In this document: piece by piece, positions 36,216 through 48,300 of the stretch
Position numbering within the stretch: the first letter of the stretch is position 1
Layout: the number at the start of each line of letters is the position of its first letter
Assembly (NCBI GenBank): GCA_947623455.1
Contig: OX392538.1
Span: 28,023,001 to 28,087,000 of the forward strand
DNA from: Mimachlamys varia
Taxonomy: Eukaryota; Mollusca; Bivalvia; Pectinida; Pectinidae
DNA length: 64,000 nucleotides
Reading direction: 5' to 3'
The notes under the pieces: model-generated
What the model saw: the letters and a program-made list of their open reading frames with translations, nothing else
Databases searched by the model: none
Told to the model about the DNA's origin: nothing
Position numbers and translations under genes: made by a program

Positions 36216-36924
36216 TGTAATCCGAGTTATCAATTAACAACACCTTGTTTCAAGATCAAATTAATGGGTTTTTTTTTAAATTTTGCCTTTGAAATATTGA
36301 AAATGATCAAATTGATAAAACTTTTAAATTTTCACTGCGGTGATGAGCAGTGGAAATCGAAGATTTTGCACTTAAAATATAAGGATTTGGCAGTGTACTT
36401 TGAAAAAGTGGCCCAGCATGAAAAAACTACCCGGGGTCATTATTCTACGTTGGAAATATTACCAAAGATCGTTATTTCACAGTAGAAATCTTACACGGCC
36501 ATCTGTAGAAAAATGACCCCAACCGATATTTCTGTAATTTGTCCCTTGAAAAAGGGACCCGCCGTTGATTTCAACGGTGGGTAGTTTTCATACCGGGTCA
36601 TTTTTTTCACGTTACACCGGAACTGGTGTATGAGTTGTCCCCTTGATTGAATCGAGGCTCGGCATCAGAACTTGTCTATTGGGGAAGATGATCTTGAAGA
36701 AATGGCAACAGCAGTACATATTTGTGAGATACTGCTGCAGGATTTAATAACTTATGGATTAAAAGATGAGAATGGTTCAACTTAACCCAATCAGCTGTGT
36801 AGTAGCCCTTACAGTACCCGATCGGTTGTGATTTCGCCGGATTGACTTTCCAGAAGGCAAGTAAAAAAAAAAGAATCATAAAAGTATTTTATGGCCTCTT
36901 TCTAAATGTAATAAAAAGATAATT

Positions 36925-36970
36925 CAATGGTATGGCGGATTTTTATCTATAAAAAATCTGCCATACTCGT
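36925..36970. other. Perfect-stem hairpin
   Basis: GTATGGCGGATTTTTAT is followed after a few bases by an inverted match AAAAAATCTGCCATAC, giving a stem of about 16 bp with one mismatch. Function unknown; possibly the centre of a small palindromic repeat. Confidence 0.4.
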
Positions 36971-37639
36971 GAAATATATTTGATATTAAACGCCCAACCA
37001 TTGAATATCCTCTATGTATTTGATAGAAGATAACACGGTTACAGAGTGGTTGTTGGATATGGTATTTATTTAACAAGAGTAAGTTAATGTTCAAAAGATA
37101 TAAACGTTACGAGCTTTAGCTAACGAGTCGAAAACAGCAGCATTTTATTGAATTAAATATACATTAACAGCGGACAATATGGACGAAAACATATCGGATC
37201 GTAATTTTCCGCCAAACGATGAAGTCGTCAACAATCGTCATGTGATTGTTCCGGTCAAAATGACCATGTAAGCCAATCAAACTGCGTTTAAAGGATATTT
37301 TACGTGTGATATAAACACAATGTTATTCAACAGTTGTAAGGATCATTAAATTTAAGAGCTTAATAACCCCCCGCCTATTGTAGTAGAAAACATACTAAAA
37401 AATACGTACATTTGTAACAGCAATTAATGAGACAGACCAAAACCTACAGTAATGAAGTTTGATAACCTGTATAATTTAGCCCACATGTGGTAAAATCAGG
37501 CCTATAGGTAATATAGGTAGAAATACAGTGAAACCTACTCCCGCCCGTAACACTTAACTAGTCAATTTGTAAAAATTTTCTTCGGGTTGAGAAGTTTGAT
37601 TTATGTTACTATTTTACAAAACCAAAATATTGTTTTATG

Positions 37640-37790
37640 ATTTCGATTCCCAACTTTTGGCCTCAAGCATCACTGAAGAGTCTTAGGAGGACAAAACAGC
37701 TGTATGATTCAGTTTATTTACATTTATTGGCATACTGTATATAATACTAGATTGAAATGGTGCGGCATATGTGTGTGTTACGTCTTGTTA
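37640..37790 (+). repeat. Dispersed repeat R1 copy
   Basis: Contains GGAGGACAAAACAGCTGTAT and CATATGTGTGTGTTACGT, diverged from the intron 4 copy. Confidence 0.65.
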
Positions 37791-39319
37791 AGCAGAAAGG
37801 AAGTTGCCGCATACGCCATACGCACATAACATATAGTTACATTTTACTTAAGGAAGACTAACTTTATTGTTATGAATAGATCGACAATTAACAGTCGAAC
37901 ATATAATTATTAAATGTTCTGATTTCGAGCAAACATGTGAGAGATTTTATAATGTACCATCTACTATAGGGAACATGTGATACAGATCATATGCGAACAA
38001 TCTTGACATCTAGAAAATAGTTAAGATATAAACTATTTTATAATTAATAATTTTGATGTATTTCGATACTTTAAACGTTGGATATTTTAGCCTTTTGTTT
38101 CTTATTACTTTCATCGCTTTTTATATGAATATACTTACATTTGCGCTGCAGTGTCACTATATAAACCAAGCAACTTCCATTTCGGTTCATAGGACTATAA
38201 CCCGAAATGAGTATGAATACGAACGTGAGATGAAGGTGAAAAAAACAATGCATATCACGCCGAACTCTCGATTGGACGAGAAATATTTATGGATAACTTA
38301 TTGGCTTAATTTAGTCCATTTAAATTGCTAAATAGATAAAATTGAATAAACTTATTCTAACATCGAAAAAGAAGCATCGCCAACATAAATATGAACTTTT
38401 TATCAACCATTATCCGCCATGAAGAGGGCCCCTCTCCCTGATTCTCTGAATGTGCAGAAGGCCTATCGTCCGAAATATTGTCAGTATTATTGCCAATCGG
38501 ACACGACATACATTTTGTAGAAAGACGATTCGTATCCCTACCATTAGTGTGAGGTCGACCAAATATAGCATGCATGTTTTCGGGTTCTTATGCATCGTAT
38601 TATAATATATGAGCCGTATCGCAAGTAACAAACATCATGACGCTGACAACTTTTTCCATGGCAGACCACGTCACATTACCCATTTTTCAAATTCAGCGGA
38701 CATGCCTCTGCAGTATGACGTCATAAATACGCAATGTCATTTATAATGACGTCAATTATTTCAAGTGTTATTGTAAAGCACCCTGGGACAGAAACAGTGC
38801 TAGCGCGGTGCATACTATTTTCCTGTAATGAAGTGGGCGTTCCTATCGCCTATAACTCGAAACAGAATGCTGTTTAATGCTTAAGTCTAGTGTTTACAAT
38901 GTACTTTGGCCATATATGACTCAAATTGTCTACCGACTGTTAAACAACCAAAAAAAGAACGAATTGTTCATGATATATGTAATATGTTTTTATAGAGATT
39001 AATTGAAATTATATGTAAATATATTAATTTTCATGAATCTACATTAGATTGCAATAGACAAAATAACAGGGAATAACAAAGCGTTGACAAAATTATCATT
39101 CGAACTCAAAATCGATTCAACTAGGGGCAAAATATGCTTAGCAGCCCTAGCAGGCTCTATCCCTTTTTACATTTATTCCAACGTGACCCGGAATCAAAAT
39201 CAAATTACGTTGGCATACAAGTAAGAGCTTGTTTTTATATGAAATGCAATATTTTTGTGACAGTATTTTAACACTTTTCTGAAGTGCCAAACGAGCCGGA
39301 ACAGCATTTTAGACAGACA

Positions 39320-39820
39320 CCACCTGGGCGGATTGGTCGAGTGGTTAACACTCCGGCCTTCCATGCAGGCGGCCGGGGTTTGATCCCCGTAATCGACATA
39401 CGCATGGAACATTCAGAGAAAGTGTTTTTCTCCTGCCCACACAACTCCAACAACCCAGGTGGAGTATAAAATAGTCTAGGGTGGATGTTGCAGTATCTGT
39501 GATGTAGCATTCAAGTGTGGTGGCACTATAAAAGATGCCGTTGGAAACACGGTCCCACTACAAACGGAACACAATTCATCTCCAGCACACACGCATACAT
39601 ACACACACACATATGAAGATATTAGCCAGGTGGTATAGGACAAGTAGTTAGCGCCCGATAAGGCAGCTCCTGCGAACTCCTCATAGTTGTATATGATAGA
39701 ACTGTATGTGTTAATTGTATTGATTGTATAATAATTGTATATCTATGTACTGTAAAGCGCTTTAGAGTGGCTTATGTTAGCTAGATAGGGCGCTATATCA
39801 AATATTGTATATTATTATTA
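39320..39820 (+). mobile_element. tRNA-derived SINE
   Basis: The head resembles a tRNA gene with an A-box-like TGGTCGAGTGG (39334-39344) and a B-box-like GGTTTGATCCC (39377-39387), 33 bp apart. A body, an ACAC microsatellite (about 39585-39612), a conserved-looking GTAAAGCGCTTTAGAGTGGC and GGGCGCTATATCAAAT tail and an ATT-rich 3' end follow. The matching empty site is in the left arm at about 32570-32600, so the insertion is younger than the inverted duplication. It would be transcribed by RNA polymerase III when active. Confidence 0.75.
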
Positions 39821-40239
39821 CAAAATGTACCATGAAGTTAAACGTGAATGTTATGGATAAGGTGTAAATGTGAAGGCAAGTTTCTGAGCAGATGACAACA
39901 CGGTCACTATTCAAAGGTGTTTGTGTTGTGATGACTGTAAATTAACACACATTTGGTCAATTTTATTGACACTTGGTCAGGTGTTGTAAGATATCAAAGA
40001 TCACATCAAGTATGATTATTCTTTTGGAATGTATGAACGATGGAAATTTATTTTATCTTTTTTTGTGTTTAAGCATGCCCTAAATATGAACCCTGTCCAA
40101 CTCGGGTTGAAAATGTTGTGTTATTTCAGGGTTTTTCCCTTTGACAAACATCACATTAACCTTTTATTATGATACCTACTGGTTAAATACTGCAGTCAAG
40201 TTCAGTTTGGATTCGTTGTCACCGCTATGTAAATCTTGG

Positions 40240-40930
40240 ACACATCAAAGAAAGCATCAATCCTAAAAATGAGAACCGAATCATCATTGCCAATCACAAC
40301 AAGTAGGCAAACTATTAAGCAGACTCAAACGCATCAATCTTCATATTACACAAAGATACAGAATACTTCTAGATGAGATCAAGATGGCGACCATAAAACT
40401 TGCCCATAGTCTTCATCAACCTGCATCTCTCGAATTCCAGTGCCGTAAGTTTGTTCGTCAGCAGATGCCATATATGACGAAAATCTCGATATTCAGAGCA
40501 AGCCCTAGAATAACGAATCAACTGGGACATGTTAACACCATAGGACGGAGAAGCAAGGGAAGGAAACAGAAAGCGAAAGTTTACGATCGGAAAATCGAAA
40601 TCGTCACATTTATCATAGAGCTTAGTAGTAAGTTGCCCGTGTTTGTCGTAGTTTAAGTAAGATCGAGGTAAGAAGCTGATGTAGGAGAGTCTGTTGTGTC
40701 TTTAATCTCAAAAGGTCAGTAGGATATATACGGTCGACTAGGTCAGCAACACATCGTCCATATATATGTTTTTGTCTCGTCTTTCACCTTTCTTGTAAAA
40801 GAAAGCTCTCATAATGAGACACCGAAGACGTTCTTTCAGTTCGGTATGTGGTATGGTAGTGTACAGGGTGGAAAAATCAAGTATACTATACTTGATATTT
40901 GATTGTTTGTAGCAAGATGTGTGTTTTTAT
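40240..40930 (-). mobile_element. Decayed reverse-transcriptase fragment, copy 4 (right arm)
   Basis: Minus strand, inverted equivalent of 31000-31770. It starts with the TLYTTIPHTELKERLR block (about 40880-40830), then a deletion, then YMDDVL (about 40770-40752) and directly the ADLVDR / YPT block and the SYGVNMSQL block (about 40540). Unlike the left arm it retains the YxDD box but has lost the FLVDNIFV segment, so the two arms decayed independently. Confidence 0.7.
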
Positions 40931-41019
40931 GGAAGTATGATGAATATGCTTATATTGTGTGATATTAAGATGCACGTTTTTTTTAGTTTGCTTATTAGTG
41001 TGGTAACTTGTTGTGATGA

Positions 41020-41260
41020 CAATGATACTCGGTTCTCAATTTGAGAACTTGATGTTTACATGGATGTGACAAAGATTTACATGGCGGGTGTCGTCGATGA
41101 AGCAAAAGACGCTTACTCTTCCGGAACTCCTGGTTTTATTATCTTGTACTTTTACAAGAGTCTCCATGTGGATATTTCCTTTGTTCATATTTTGCCCCTG
41201 GTTTAATCGATTATGATTTTTGTTAACGCTTCGGTATTCTCCTATTTGTTATTAAGACCT
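41020..41260 (+). mobile_element. Retroelement 3'-tail fragment
   Basis: Plus-strand match to the 3' tail (ACTCTTCCGGAACTCCTGGT, then TTGCCCCTGGTTTAATCGAT). It lies in opposite orientation to the neighbouring copy 4, so it is a separate insertion or a rearranged piece. Confidence 0.6.
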
Positions 41261-41357
41261 TTGTAAAAGTACAAGCGAATAAGAACTCCTTTTCAAGTGA
41301 TGTACATGGATATTTGTATAATAATTATAACACAAATATGGTTAGTTGCAATCAATA

Positions 41358-41363
41358 TTTATT
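41358..41363 (-). terminator. Poly(A) signal of copy B
   Basis: AATAAA on the minus strand, 61 bp after the copy B stop; the position corresponds to the gene A signal. Confidence 0.6.
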
Positions 41364-41423
41364 ACAGGTATGATACAGTGACAATATGAATTTAATTCAA
41401 TTATCTCAATATTGAGTTCGGAG

Positions 41424-42365
41424 CTAGTAATCGTCTCCATGAGAGCCACCGGTATGGCCTCCGCCATAACCACCTCCTGTATTTCCGTAACTGCCACCGG
41501 TGTGACTTCCGCTGCTACCTCCATAGCTGCCACCGGTATGGCCTCCGCCATAACTATTTCCTGTATTTTCGTAACTGCCGCCAGTATGACTTCCATAGCT
41601 GCCACCGGTATGGCCTCCGTCATAACTACTTCCTGTATTTCCGTAACTGCCACCGGTATGACTTCCATAGCTGCCACCGGTATGGCCTCCGTCATAACTA
41701 CTTCCTGTTTTTCCGTAACTGCCACCGGTATGACTTCCATAGCTGCCACCGGTATGGCCTCCGTCATAACTACTTCCTGTGTTTCCGTAGCTGCCGCCAG
41801 TGTGACCTCCGTATCCTCCGGTATGTCCTCCAGTCGTACATATACACCCACCGTGGTAGGGATCACCTTTGTACTTGTCGTCACACTCACATTTGTTAGT
41901 AGCCAAGTTAGAGTGAGAGTGTTTGTAGGCCGCGCAGTGCCCGCCACAAGGAACTGGAAGTAAGAAGTGTAGGACGGAGAAACTGATTAACAAAGTGATA
42001 TCAATAAAGCAATAAAGACGAGTGCTACGGATAATCAAACGAATTTAGGAACATTAATGAAAACAAAGATGTTCCTCTTTGTTACACACATATTTTAAGA
42101 CACACAGCAACATTGTATGGGAGTCACGTTCAGACGAATAGTAATCACATTTGGTATCTGGAAACACACGTAGTAGGTTAGGTAAGTTGATATTTTCAAA
42201 TCACATGGTGATATTAACATGTCTCATTCAAATATGACTGTTGTTTTGTTTAACACTTACGGTCGCATTTCTTAGTTGGATCTCCCACAAGTCCCTTATT
42301 ACAAACACATTTGTCGGTTGCTTCGTCGCAATAAGCATTGAACACACACTTGCCTCCACAACGTT
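41424..42365 (-). CDS. Copy B terminal exons 31-32 with longer Gly-rich tail
   Basis: Exon 31 is 42261-42365. Exon 32, 41424-41953, encodes the last EGF-like domain and a Gly/Ser/Thr/His/Tyr tail 24 residues longer than in A, ending GGSHGDDY instead of GGTYGGGY. The difference is one extra GGSYGSHTGGSYGNTGSSYD-type repeat plus changes at the end. Confidence 0.8.
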
Positions 42366-45300
42366 CTACAAAAAACGGAAATAATAAGTAAAGTTAAATG
42401 TCGCGACATATTTGCTGCTAAGATAACACTTTCAATTAAATGTTTGTTCGAAAGCAAAAACACATATTCATCAAATGATGAATATTTCGTCAAATTATAA
42501 CTTACCGTCTTCACTCTGAATTGTGACTGTTGCCTCTCTGATTGCTCCAAACACGCCTCCATTACCAACCTCTGTTATTTTCACAATAAACTTTTCGTCA
42601 ACCTCGAATTTCTGTAGATAGAATAGCGTGACCAAAGAGGTATTAACAGTTTTTGAGATAAATCTTACATATTGGTAATTTTCATGTGGGAGACAAAAAT
42701 TAACTTTGTGATACGGGTATGGACAATAATTCCCTATCACACGAAATCTACTAGATAAGAGTCGACTCATAAGGACGATGTTGTGATGTCATTGGGTTTA
42801 CATGATCGTCAAAATCTCTTCATATTCGTTTCTCAACGCATTAATATGTGAATTGAATGATTCATACCTAATACTGGCAGATTTTGCATTGGCAAAGAAG
42901 CAATTCGGAAATATTTGAACAAGTGATTAACAAATGTCATATGGCCTCATCATTATATGCAGTTGGACCTTTGGCCTCCTTTTGTGACGATACGGTGTTG
43001 TAATATCGCCGCTACAATGTATTTCAAATATATGAAAGTCCTGGACAATATTAGTTATAATTCGTCTGTGATGTTGACAGAACACCGAAGAAGACATCGT
43101 GATTGTCAAAAAGCTACCACGGGTTAAGCTTTATCTCTCTACTTTCAATTAGACATTGAATGAATGATCCTTTATATTTACCTCGTCGTTAATTATATGA
43201 ATGGTGATACTTCTGATTACAACGCCATCGCCGAAGTACAATATACCCCCGGAGTTGGCGTAGTCCTCACCGTGGATGGCAGTCAGGTCCGTGGCGGCCC
43301 ACGTGACTTTCACTGCCCCAGAAGTAGATTTGGTACGTTTAATTTGTATTACCACTGAAGTTACAGTTTCCGACACGACGTAGCTATTTTTGACAAATCC
43401 AAACTCACTTGGTTCTGTAAAGTAATCGAAATAAAAACATGTTAGGTTAAACACCCAAATGCGTTCAAGGTAGATTATGTTATGTTCATAAATATCTTTG
43501 TTGTAAAAATAGAACCGTTAGCAGATTTGAAAAAAATAGTTTACCATTAAGTTCCGGTAATAAAATCATGTTTAATTAGAACGTCCAAACTATTTATCAT
43601 TGTGAGCTAACAAAACATTAAAACGTCACCATGACATCCGACTTTGGGATCACCGAAATATCCTGGCAGGCACACACACTGCTGGGTTACAAGGTTGCAT
43701 TTGGAGTATTTCTTACAGAGACCATGACAGGGTACTGGAAATGAAAGAATAACGATAAAGTAGCACGAGTTATGTTTTATATTCAGATATAATACAAACA
43801 AGTAAAACATTCCACAGGGTAAAACCCTTAGAAATAATAGCAAAGACAGTAGAAAGTTAACAAGGTTAAAAGAAACAACAACTGAACAATTATTGGCCCA
43901 TTAAAAAAAATGAATATCCTTTTTCAATCGTAATCGTTCAAACAAAATCCCTGTTTATTTGGACATGAATATTTTTGCAGATTTCGCAAAAAGATCAGGG
44001 CAACATCACAGTAAGTAATACACATTTCTATTCCAGATTTATATCATGATGTTACGCTTTTGTTGATGTAAATTTGTGTTGTTGTTCGCTACATCTTAAT
44101 ACGTGGTCTACAGGGTTTGGTTTATTTAGGAAATGATTTACATGACCGATTAACAATTTTACATTTCTAGTTTCATTATTTTAATAACCAGTGTTTGGTA
44201 AACTTGTATTGTACCCGTGTCAATGTAAATAGTACTCACAATGGCATTGCACGTAAGGGTTTCCGTAGTATCCTGTCTTACAATGACATTTGTTGTCTTT
44301 TCCACAGTAGGAGTAACCTTTACAAGCATTATTGCATGGTACTGGAAAACAAAATAGAATCTCCGATTTAGATTTGTTGCTTAAAGCATATGCATGTTTA
44401 TATAACAAATTGTAGCTGACAATAACAAAGGTTAACTTTTGTACGAAAATGTTCACTGTATTCAATATACATGAAAACGATAACAGTACAGCCATGTCTC
44501 TATTGTCGAAAACTAAATAGCTCTAATACAGAGATTATTTCAAAATAAATGACTTAAAGTAATTTGTCTAGTTGATCTATCATTATCTCAGTAACTACTA
44601 TTTGATTTCTCTAACAGTTCTCATATTATAGACACCAAGCTAAATGTTTTCCTTATAAAACAGATATTATACACAATCTGGAAAGTAGTAACTGAAAGCA
44701 ATATAATATAATGCATCAAAAAATTTAAATTTCTGATGTGGAAAGTAAAATATTGAGCCATACAGTCATAACGTCGTTTTAAATCATAAGTTGCACTAAA
44801 GGTAAAATGATAAAAACGAAGATAAATAATGTAATATCGCTACATTGATAAAATCATGTAATATCGCTTCAATCAGAAAAACAAAGTTATTTTGCTACAT
44901 TATGATAAATAAAGTTATACCGATAAATTAAGATAGTAATATATCGTTTTTATTTTCTTCTTTTTTAGGTTTAAATATGTTATTGTTGAATGGTACAGTT
45001 TGTATCACAGTTTGTATCACAAGGAAACTACCAGCTAGTAGTTATTCTATAATGAATTGAAAAAAAAAAAATAATAATCTGTAGAACTTATAAAATAATG
45101 TATAAGCACTCCCTCTCCCTAAATTGAAATAATGTTCCTTTCAGCAAATCGGATTTTGAATAACTGGGCCTTTGACAACAATTTGATAAAATTATACTCA
45201 CTGTAACATTTCTGTGTTGGAGTTCCGATGTACCCGGGCTTGTAATGACATTGGTTGTCTTTGTGGCTACAGTAAGCATTGGCACAGCATTTTCCTCCAC

Positions 45301-48300
45301 ATGGAACTGATTTGTAAAAGGATATTCCGTAAAACAAACGCTTATCCATCCTCTTAGATTATTAAGAACAATTTTTATCTTTCAGATACAGATATGATAA
45401 TTAACAGACTATCAAACATGCATAGCTACTAAGTATAAATTATTAAAATAATGGATTAGAAATAATGTTTTGAAAAACAAATACAAATACTTACCCACAC
45501 AGACATCATTGAAACGAATATGTCCTTTATTGCAGACACATTTTTGGGACTCCTTGTCGCAATAAGAATTAACGGGACATGGACCACCACATGCCACTGC
45601 AAAAGTCAATCAGTTACAGTCAGTTCATTAAAGCCGAGCCATGCAATGTAAACAAGTATAGTCAACATATTTTCGAGGATACCTATCCGTCTATTCCACA
45701 TCAAGGGGAATTAGGACATTAGGTTAGAATAGTCTGCAGCTACGAGTATTTAAGTGATAGCATTTATCGAAATGAAACGATATATATTCACTATATACAT
45801 AACAAAATATAGTTATACAAAATTTCAGTATAATGATCAAAGGAAAAAATAACATAATTACTAACGATCATCATTGGTAATGGTGACAACAGTAACAGTT
45901 AATGACCCAAGGCTGCCAGTTGTAACACTAAGTAAAGTAAGTCGGAATTTTTCGTCTGCTTCATAAACCTATAAATACAAATCAATCACAAAGAGTTATT
46001 TTGACGATCAATTTTGGAATCCATGCTTAAGTGATTGTTATTTGTATTCTCTCGAACGATACGAAAAGAGATAGACTAAAATCCTGATCAGTTTTATTCA
46101 TGATATTGCTGCCATTTGAATCGTTCTGTCATACGACTTATATAATTTGCAAAATAATAAATCACGGTAAAACAAGGGCAGCTTCTATCTCAAAATGTTT
46201 AACAAAACATATTTATATAGTCCAGCAAAATCTGATCAGTTACCTTATCGTCATAAATTGTGAAGGTGATTGTCTGACTGGTGACGCCATCGTCGAAGAC
46301 TAGCTCTCCCTGGTCGTTGAAATAATCAATATTTCTAGTGGCAGTTATATCTGTTGCAGACCACGTCACAGACGATTGGCCAGAACTACCGTCAATCCTG
46401 TTCACCGTCAGCGTCACTGACAGGGAGCTTTCGCTAACAGTATAGCTCGCACGTGCGAACACAAATTTGCCAGGTCCTTAAAAAGACAACGGAGGCAACA
46501 TTGATTTGCTGTTAATCGGTTTTTTTATTGAGACGCGCTTATCTAACTGGCTTTTAATGTCAAAATGTTTAGTTACATATATCATACTAAATAATGCATT
46601 TGTTAGATTTTAAAGTAATATGCATCAACACAAAAACATATACACAAATACATGCAAATATTTTTTGATTTACTAGTAATGTTATAAATATAGTATTGGT
46701 ATAGTTAGAATTGAGGAAGTTAACACCTGTCAGTTATGTCAGAAAGCCATTAGTTGCAATGATATTATCGATATATAATTGCTATGAAATGAACTTACTT
46801 CCGCATCCCACCAGCGGGTTACCGTAGTATCCAGGTAAGCACTGACAGGTCTGAGAGGGGATATCACAGCGAGCGTTTTCTTTACACAGGCCATTACATG
46901 CCACTATCAACATACAAAAATATAGATGAATACGTTCTATCAAAATAATGATTACAAATCTTCTCAATGATTTATCTATGGAGCAGTCTCTTTCTTATTT
47001 TGTCAGCTAAACGTTTAGCAATAACAACCAGCAATATCTCTTATTCAACCGCAGAACTAATACGGATTGTCGTAATACTATTTTGTCATAAAAATAAAGA
47101 CTTAATTGTCCTTTCTAATAAATCAACAACAACTTATTTCAATAGATATATACTGGTATAACTTAAATTGGTGATGCCGTTCATGTACTATATGTGGAAG
47201 AATTCGCTGTGCATTACACATTTGATGTTGCATATCTATGATTTTGCAATATTCTCGCCTACCTGTACAACCGACATACGGGTTCCCAAAGAAACCTGGC
47301 TTGCAGCAACATCTGTTGTCCTTTCCACAATAAGCGTTCTGTTTACAGGCACCTTTGCATGGTTCTGTAGTAACAGAATATTTGTAAATTTCGTCAGATT
47401 GTTTTGTATCTTGATTTTATAACTTGTTAATGCTTCATAGGAACTGAACATTCTGCCGTGTTCTGTTACGTTTATATAGTAAAGCAATTTTTATAATTTT
47501 TGATGATTTAATGTAAAAACCACTGACAACTAGCCTTAACCATGTATTTGTACACGCATTTGAATATATTGATTATACGTGGTGACATATTACAATGCTA
47601 CATATTCGATTATACATAGAAAACTAAGAAATAGACTTTCAACACATTCAGACGATACACAAAATTATTTTGAATATACGAATTATGTTATCATCTTCGT
47701 CAAAGGTGCTTTACGAGTAATGCTATTATATTAATATTTTGGTGAGTATAAAACTTTAAAAGGCAAATAAAGACTAATTACTTCCAGTCACTAATTACTT
47801 ACTGTAGCAACCACTAGTTCCGATTCCAACAAAACCTGCATTACATTTGCATACGTTGTAGTGAGTATCGCAGTAGGCATTTGCGCAGCATCGTCCTCCA
47901 CAGGGCACTGTAAGGAGGTAAAAACATATTCAATTTCGTCGTTGTCTTTTATAATCGATGGTATATAAATGCATATGAGAAGTAACTGACTCAATTTGTC
48001 TACCTGCAGAGTACACATAATTGTTTTGTTGTAGATATTGGGTAATTATGTCCTTAATATTAACATGTCAGACTGTCATATGGTACGCTGGCACATCAAT
48101 GTATACTATCTGGCGTATCAAATCGAGGTGTTAAATGTATGCATCGTGCAACTTATCAGATATATAACGTGTAATATTTTGCAAATTTTAAGAAAAATAA
48201 CTCATTTGTTTTGAGGAAACAAGAACTCCTGAATGATTCGTTTAGAGTATCTGTATGAGTCTGCTATTTTTTACAAAACAATACGTACAAACACAGCCGC

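Larger units (their letters stand above)
33000..38890. other. Spacer between the inverted arms
   Basis: 5.9 kb not shared by the two arms. Contents I can support: a 53-bp minisatellite (33370-33745), degenerate repeats around TGACCTTGA (34130-34560), a 1.1-kb inverted-repeat element (35125-36215), a hairpin (36925-36970), and an R1 copy (37640-37790). Short coding-like pieces near 36651-36785 and 37181-37273 are unproven. Nothing else recognised. Confidence 0.5.
38893..40963. repeat. Right arm of the 3'-flank inverted repeat
   Basis: Inverted partner of 30954-32985. The arm is interrupted by a SINE at about 39320-39820, which is not in the left arm. Retroelement-derived segments inside it are therefore the inverted counterparts of 31000-31990. 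Confidence 0.75.

Noticed and set aside
38053..38331. 92-codon open frame in the spacer with a hydrophobic start
   Set aside because: AT-rich composition can produce such a frame by chance; no motif or splice context was found.
39326..39398. Possible functional tRNA gene
   Set aside because: A and B boxes are present but a clean acceptor stem is not, and a long SINE body and tail follow, so it is a tRNA-derived SINE head.
39268..39510. Minus-strand open frames overlapping the SINE
   Set aside because: They cover the tRNA-like head and body of the SINE and do not encode a recognisable protein.
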